Shown here in pieces: positions 58,416-64,000 of a stretch of DNA of 64,000 nt. This stretch comes from Dendrobium chrysotoxum. Taxonomy: Eukaryota > Streptophyta > Magnoliopsida > Asparagales > Orchidaceae. Below the pieces are notes generated by a model. The model worked only from the letters and a program-made list of their open reading frames with translations. It ran no database searches and was not told the DNA's origin. The number at the start of each line of letters is the position of its first letter. Positions within the stretch are counted from its first letter, which is position 1. The stretch covers positions 12,153,471-12,217,470 of the forward strand of contig CM034304.1 in NCBI GenBank assembly GCA_019925795.1, written 5' to 3'. A program made the translations under genes and the position numbers.

Positions 58416-60227
58416 ATGGCTAACTATAACAATCGTAATACTGCTGAAGGTTATTCTATTATAAGACCACCGTTGTTTGATAACATTCCTTTTAATTTTT
58501 GGCAAACATGCATGTCTACTTTTCTTCAATCAATCGATTATTATATGTGGATGTTAGTTAAAGATGGTTATGAAGCACCACATAGACTTGTTAACGATAT
58601 TAAAACTGAACTCCAGTTTACAGATTGGACTTTTGATGATCGTGATTTAGCACAATTAAATGCAAAATGTTTGAACTATTTCTTTTGTGCTTTAAAATCT
58701 GAAGACTATATGCGTGTTTCTACTTGTACAACGGGTAAAAAAATCTGGGATAGATTGTGTATAACATATGAAGGTATAACTGAAGTCAAATAGTCTAGGT
58801 TAAACATCTTATTACATGATTACGAACTCTTTCGCATGAAACCTAGTGAGACGATTTCAGAAATGTACACAAGGTTCACTCAAATTGTTACCTCTTTGCA
58901 TGCTCTAGGAAGAGAACTAACTAATTACGAAAGAGTGAACAAAATTCTTAGATGTTTACCTTCTTCATACGATGCTAAGATTACTGTGATCACATAATCT
59001 AAAGATTTAAATACTTACTTTATTGACAGCTTACTTGGATAACTCATTGCTTACGAGCAAGGGGTGAACCAAAGATAACTTGATGCAAGTGAACGAAAGA
59101 AGGAGAAGACAGTGGCGCTAAAGGCCAATGATTCAGATGCCAGCACTTCTAGGTCTGATAGCGATGATGTTGCCTTAATCATAAGGCAATTCAAGAGCTT
59201 TCTAAGGAAGAAGAATAAGAATTTTTGAAAGTGGAACAAAGGTAAGACCAGTAGAAACTTTAAAGGTTCATCTGAATCTGTTTGTTTTGAATGCAGGAAG
59301 CCTGGACACATAAGGGTGGATTGTCCTACACTTAAGGCTCACCCAAGCAGGGAGAAGGGTGAGGAGAAACCTAAGTTCAGAAAGGACAAGAAGCGGATAC
59401 AAAAGGCATTCTGGGCAGACTCTGCATCCGTCTCCTCTGAGACTGAAGCTGAAGAGGAGGAAACAAATTTGTGTCTGATGGCTGATGATCACCCTGGTCA
59501 GTCGGACCAGCAAGAGGTATGTGAGTTTACTTACGATCAATTACTTGAAGTATCTGAACAAATTCATGCATCGTATAGGAAGCTTAAGAAAACCCATGCT
59601 AACTTGAAACTGGATTATTTGACTTTGCAAAAAGAGTATGATATTTTGATTAAGGATCATTCCACTGTTGATAGCAATCACATGTCTTTACTTAATGAGT
59701 TTGATGAATTGAATAAAAAATATTCTGATTTAGTTACTGTGCATGATTCATTGAAAACCACTCATGTTGATTTGGAGAGAGCTTTTAAAGAATTAGATAC
59801 TATGGCATGTGAAGTAGAAAGTAGCAATGGTGCTTTAAAATTTGAAATTGCAAGTTTAAAGAAAGAGAATAAATTTTTGAAAGTGAAAATCAGTGCTTTT
59901 GAGAAAAACCAAACACCTCCTAATTTTGCTCAATTTTATGCACCTCCACCTTTTGTAGATTCAGATTTAAAATCATCAAAGCATGTTTTGTATAAACCTA
60001 GGAAAAGGCACTATCACTCATGTAGATTAGTAAACCCTTTTCCTGGTGTTAGATGTTATTCATGTGGCATGTTAGGACACATTTCCCACACCTGCATGGT
60101 TCACCATAGTACACATTGGGTGTGGAGACCCAAACTGCCTGTTTCACAGCACAGCACGCATGCATTGCATTCTTCTTTTCATAAGAAGGAACCCAAACCT
60201 TTTTGGGTTCCTAAGACTGATGTTTGA
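58416..60227 (+). pseudogene. Copia gag of element D, five in-frame stops
   Basis: Full-length Gag frame of 604 codons including stop, starting at ATG 58416 (MANYNNRNTAEGYSII) 55 bp after the LTR, with no frameshift but stops at 58791, 58995, 59040, 59076 and 59226. The Gag core covers residues ~20-230. A perfect CCHC knuckle CFECRKPGHIRVDC lies at 59283-59324. An acidic segment is followed by a ~130-residue coiled coil (about 59560-59910), then a second perfect knuckle CYSCGMLGHISHTC near 60055-60096. Ends WVPKTDV, TGA 60225-60227. Two knuckles far apart around a coiled coil is an unusual layout. Would form the particle and bind RNA. Confidence 0.88.
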
Positions 60228-60238
60228 TATTTTTGTAG

Positions 60239-63200
60239 GTGTACTCTTACACAAGACCTCGTGAGAGCATGTGGTACCTTGACAGCGGATGTTCTAGACA
60301 CATGACTGGAGATGCAAATCAGTTCATTTCGCTGGAGGCCAGGGCTGGAGGCAAGGTTACACTTGGAGATAACACCACCAGGAGGGTGGTAGGCACATGT
60401 ATAATTAGTGATTCAAAGAATTTTATGATTGACAATATTTTGCTTGTAGATGGACTGAAACATAACTTACTGAGCATCAGTCAACTTTGTGATAATGGAT
60501 ACAACATCAAATTCCTGCCCACTGGCTGTATTTTAAGCTTAAATGATAAAGTTATTTTGCAGGGGCAAAGGATCAATAATGTCTACAAGCTGGATATAAG
60601 TTGCATTAAATCTGAGAATTCAATTTACTTAAAAACTGCTGTTGATGAGTCTTGGTTGTGGCATAGGAGATTGTGTCATGCCAGTATGAAAACTCTTAGG
60701 AGAGTCACCCAAAAATACTTAGTTAGAGGTTTGTCCAAGCTTAAGTTCACTAAGGATCACCTGTGTGATGCCTGTTAGTTAGGGAAGCAAGTCCAATCCT
60801 ATTTTCTCTCTGTTAAGGACATTAGCACCTCTAGACCTTTAGAAGTTCTTCACATGGACCTCTTTGGACCCATTAGCACTGCCAGCTTAGGGGGGAGAGT
60901 CTATAGTTTTGTGATTGTAGATGACTACTTGAGGTTCACTTGGATTAAATTCTTGTCACATAAATTTGAGTCATTTGATGAATTTAAGTCTTTCTCCACT
61001 TGGATTCAGAGGAAGTTAGGTTGTGAGATCCTGACTATTCATAGTGATCATGGTGGAGAGTTTGAGAATGTGAAATTTGGAAGTTTTGGTGAGGAGCAAG
61101 GGATTAGTCATAATTTTTAAGCTCCTAGGACCCCTCAACAGAACGGGGTAGCTGAAAGGAAGAACAGGACCTTAGTGGAAGCCGCTAGAGCCATGCTTGT
61201 TGAGTATTCACTTCCTAAATACTTCTGGGTTGAAGCGGTGAACACTGCCTATTATGTGCTGAATACGGTGAATGTGAGATCAAAACTGAACAAGACACCT
61301 TATGAGATCATTAAGGGTAGAACTCCAAACCTGTCCCACCTCCATGTCTTTGGCTGTAAGGTTTTCATTCTGAATAATGGAAAATCACCCTTAGGAAAGT
61401 TTGACCCCAAATCTGATGAAGGAGTGTTCTTAGGCTAGTGTGGGGAAATCCTTTAGGGTGTTTAATAAAAGGACTTTGGTGGTGGAAGAGACAACCCATG
61501 TGGTGTTTGATGAATCTGATCCTAAAGTTAATAGAATTGAGGAAGAAGAAGAGGTAGAGGAAATTACCCAAGGGGTTGGAAATGCAAATCTGGAGGAGAG
61601 GGTAGAACCTCAAACCACATTGCCTAGAGATTAGAGATATTCTTCAAGTCATCCTAAAGAACTGATCTTAAGAGACCCTTCTAAAGGTGTTAGGACTAGG
61701 CATGGACTTAGGAAGGAAGTAAACCATTCTGCCTTTATCTCAATGACTGAACCCACCAACATCAATCAAGCCCTCTCGGATGAGTTTTGGATTTTAGTTA
61801 TGCAGGAAGAATTGAATCAATTTGTAAGGAATGATGTTTGGGAGTTAGTAGAAAGACCTAGAAATTAAAGTATTATGGGAACCAAGTGGGTCTTTAAGAA
61901 TAAGATGAATGATTCTGGTGTGGTGGTTAGGAATAAGGCAAGATTGGTGGCTAAGGGGTATAATCAGATTGAAGGGATTGATTTTGAGGAGACTTTTGCC
62001 CCTATAGTTAGATTGGAAGCCATTAGAGTGCTACTAGCCTTTGCCTGTTATAAGAGATTTAAGCTGTTTCAAATGGATGTCAAGAGTGCCTTTTTAAATG
62101 GGGTAATAAAAGAGGATATTTTTGTAGAACAACCCCCAGGTTTTGAGAGTTCCCAATATCCAAATCATATTTATAAATTAAAAAAGACCTTATATGGATT
62201 GAAATAGGCACCCAGAGCTTGGTATGAGAGGCTTAGCACGTTCTTGTTAGAAAGAGAGTTTGTTAAGGGGAGCGTAGACACCACCCTTTTTTTGAGGAGA
62301 TTAGGGGATGACTTACTCATTGTCCAGATCTATGTTGATGATATAATTTTTGGATCTTCTGATAAATATCTATGTGATGAGTTTTCTAAAATAATGAGTA
62401 AGGAGTTTGAGATGAGTATGATGGGAGAATTATCCTACTTTTTGGGGTTTAGCATAAGGTAAACGGATGATGGAACCTTTCTCAATCAATCTAAATACAC
62501 TAAGGACATTTTGAAGAAATATGAAATGGACAAAGCCAAGCCAATTAATACTCCCATGAGCTCCTCAGTTCAGTTAGATAAGGATTCAAGTGGAAAATCT
62601 ATTGATTAGAAGAATTATAGAGGAATAATAGGATCACTACTTTACCTGACTGCTTGCCGACCTGATATCATGTTTAGTGTCTGTCTTTGTGCTAGGTTTC
62701 AGGCTGATCCTAAAGAATCCCACCTGACTGCTGTTAAGAGAATTCTTAGATATCTTTTAGGGACCCCAAACCTAAGAATCTGGTACCCTAGGCACATCAC
62801 CTCTTTTGAGATCATTGGATATTCTGATTCTGACTTTATGGGGTGTAGGGTGGATAGAAAGAGCACTTCTAAAACTTATCAATTCATAGGACAGTCGTTG
62901 GTCTCCTGGTCTAGTAAAAAATAGAACTTAGTTGCACTTTTCATTGCTGAAGCTGAGTATATTATCTTAGGAAGTTGTATGGCCCAAGTTCTTTGGTTAA
63001 AGCAATAAGTTTTGGATTTAGGTTTACCTGTTGGCACAATTTCTATTCAGTGTGATAATACTAGTGCCATCTGTATCTCTAAGAATTCAATCCAATATTC
63101 TAGGACCAAATACATTGATATAAGGCATCACTTCATTAGGGACCATGTTACAAAAGGGGACATTGAGCTACATCATATAGGAACTGAAAATCAACTAGCT

Positions 63201-63281
63201 GACATATTCACTAAACCACTGGCCTTTGACTCATTCAGCATTTTGAGGACCAGATTAGGAGTGATTGATATAAATGCTTGA
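60239..63281 (+). pseudogene. Copia pol (PR-INT-RT-RH) of element D, broken
   Basis: Opens right after TAG 60236-60238. Protease MWYLDSGCSRHMTGD with intact active site near 60270; GAG-pre-integrase ends CDAC then TAG 60776-60778. Integrase core 60854-61438 (DLFGPIST, SDHGGEFEN, stop at 61118, NGVAERKN). A 4-base deletion near 61433 shifts the frame. RT 61875-62460 (GTKWVFKNKM, QMDVKSAFLNG, stop 62205, QIYVDDIIFGSS). RNase H 62670-63281 (ADIFTKP, GVIDINA) with stops near 62607, 62922 and 63006. In the first three domains the frame is -1 relative to gag. Confidence 0.9.
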
Positions 63282-64000
63282 TTCTGATGACTGCTGATTT
63301 CTGATTGGTTCTGATTATTATTCTGTGTCTATTAGTTAGCTTTTTGATTTGCTTATTTGCTTTTAGTTATTTTTATTGTTTCTTCGTCTGCTGATTTCTG
63401 TGATAGCCTTACTGTTAGTTTGATTTGAATATTTACTTTGATGTGATTTTCTACCAATTTTTTATTCACTGGTTCATCTCTTTTATTTACTGTTTTATGC
63501 TTTTCAAAATCAGATCACTGCTCACTACTTCTGCTAAACTGAATTTCTGACTAAGAGTTTTACCTTATTTTTATTTGGAAGATGGTAAGCAGTGAATGAT
63601 TCTACTGAGTCTGTTAAAGGGAAGAAACATTGATTATTGTTTCTCTTCCTCTAACTCCTTTACTGGTGTATTATTTCTTTTAGATAAAAATCTTCTTCAA
63701 AATTAAAATATTAGTTTTTGAAATAGAGATTTGTTTTATCTTCCTACAGTAATCTACCTCATATGAATAGTGTTTTCAAAGTCTTGACTCATTAATATGA
63801 TTTTCTAAACCAACTGATTGCACTTATCATACGACATATGGCTTTTATTTTGTGAATTACTCTTCCTTATTGTGGAGAGCGTCTCCTATATCTGGAAGAT
63901 AATTTCACAGCCGAGACTCTTTAACGATTATGAATAGAAGAAAGCTTACAAAAGATGCACAGTGCGGCAAATCAATTGAAAAAGAGGCATAAAATGAGCC
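63282..64000 (+). other. Start of the 3' noncoding region of element D
   Basis: Matches the reverse complement of the 3' region of A (for example gatgcacagtgcggcaaatc and gaggcataaaatgagcc at the very end correspond to 3514-3569). No ORF. The polypurine tract and 3' LTR are outside the window. Confidence 0.8.

Larger units (their letters stand above)
56721..64000 (+). mobile_element. Copia retrotransposon D, 3' end outside window
   Basis: Plus-strand copia element inserted in the 5' LTR of C: 5' LTR 56721-58360, primer site 58363-58374, gag 58416-60227, pol 60239-63281, and the start of a 3' noncoding region. LTR, PBS, proteins and 3' region match A closely, so both belong to one subfamily. 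The left target copy should be AGTTC (56716-56720). It is younger than C since it interrupts it, yet already carries many stops. Confidence 0.92.

Noticed and set aside
58416..60227. Simple -1 ribosomal frameshift from gag to pol in D
   Set aside because: A TAG in the pol frame (60236) lies after the Gag stop, so a -1 shift before the Gag stop still terminates; no slippery heptamer plus structure was evident.

Overview
This window looks like repeat-dense, probably heterochromatic nuclear DNA from a flowering plant. I find no host gene, tRNA, rRNA or CRISPR. Almost everything is nested transposable elements: three Ty1/copia-type retrotransposons (A, C, D; the domain order protease-integrase-RT-RNase H and the long coiled-coil Gag suggest the SIRE/Maximus lineage), one very large Ty3/gypsy element of Tat/Ogre type (B), one giant solo LTR, one hAT-like element and two small fold-back elements. 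I cannot name the species from sequence alone.

Layout. 1-994 is intergenic DNA with a MULE-like MITE (390-655). Element A (995-11038, minus strand) is a complete copia element with 1.84/1.85-kb LTRs, a 4/5-matching target-site duplication (AAGCA/GAGCA), a tRNA-Met-type primer site and decayed gag and pol. Element B (11288-46659, plus strand, TSD CTCAC) has ~5.9-kb LTRs and a 12.9-kb interior: an ORF1-like region, gag, protease, RT, RNase H, a second (archaeal-type) RNase H, integrase, then 4.4 kb of 3' untranslated DNA with three tandem-repeat families. Its 5' LTR was entered by a hAT-like element (14579-25233, TIR TAGGGGTGTCAAT, 8-bp TSD). That element was in turn entered by an Ogre-like retrotransposon from another family, of which only a 10.2-kb solo LTR remains (14605-24812, TG..CA, TSD ATGGG). 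The solo LTR contains a 2.07-kb tandem duplication. After a short spacer comes element C (47481-56720 in the window, minus strand), a second copia subfamily with 1.5-kb LTRs and an extra 3' ORF. Its 5' LTR is cut at 56720 by element D (56721 to beyond 64000, plus strand), which belongs to the same subfamily as A and runs off the window.

How the parts work together. In the copia elements an LTR promoter drives gag (two CCHC knuckles flanking a coiled coil) and pol. In all three copies Gag ends at a TGA and pol opens right after a splice-acceptor-like TAG/G. Element C additionally carries a 362-codon ORF3 downstream of pol. It is preceded by a TATA box and about 12 short palindromes of the same type as those in the LTR promoters, so a self-contained internal promoter for ORF3 is the most interesting hypothesis in the window. 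Element B has the Tat/Ogre hallmarks of two RNase H domains, huge LTRs and repeat arrays in the 3' UTR. All coding regions are inactivated by in-frame stops, mostly explicable as C-to-T or G-to-A changes, plus some frameshifts. All boundaries, repeat lengths and divergences were worked out by eye.
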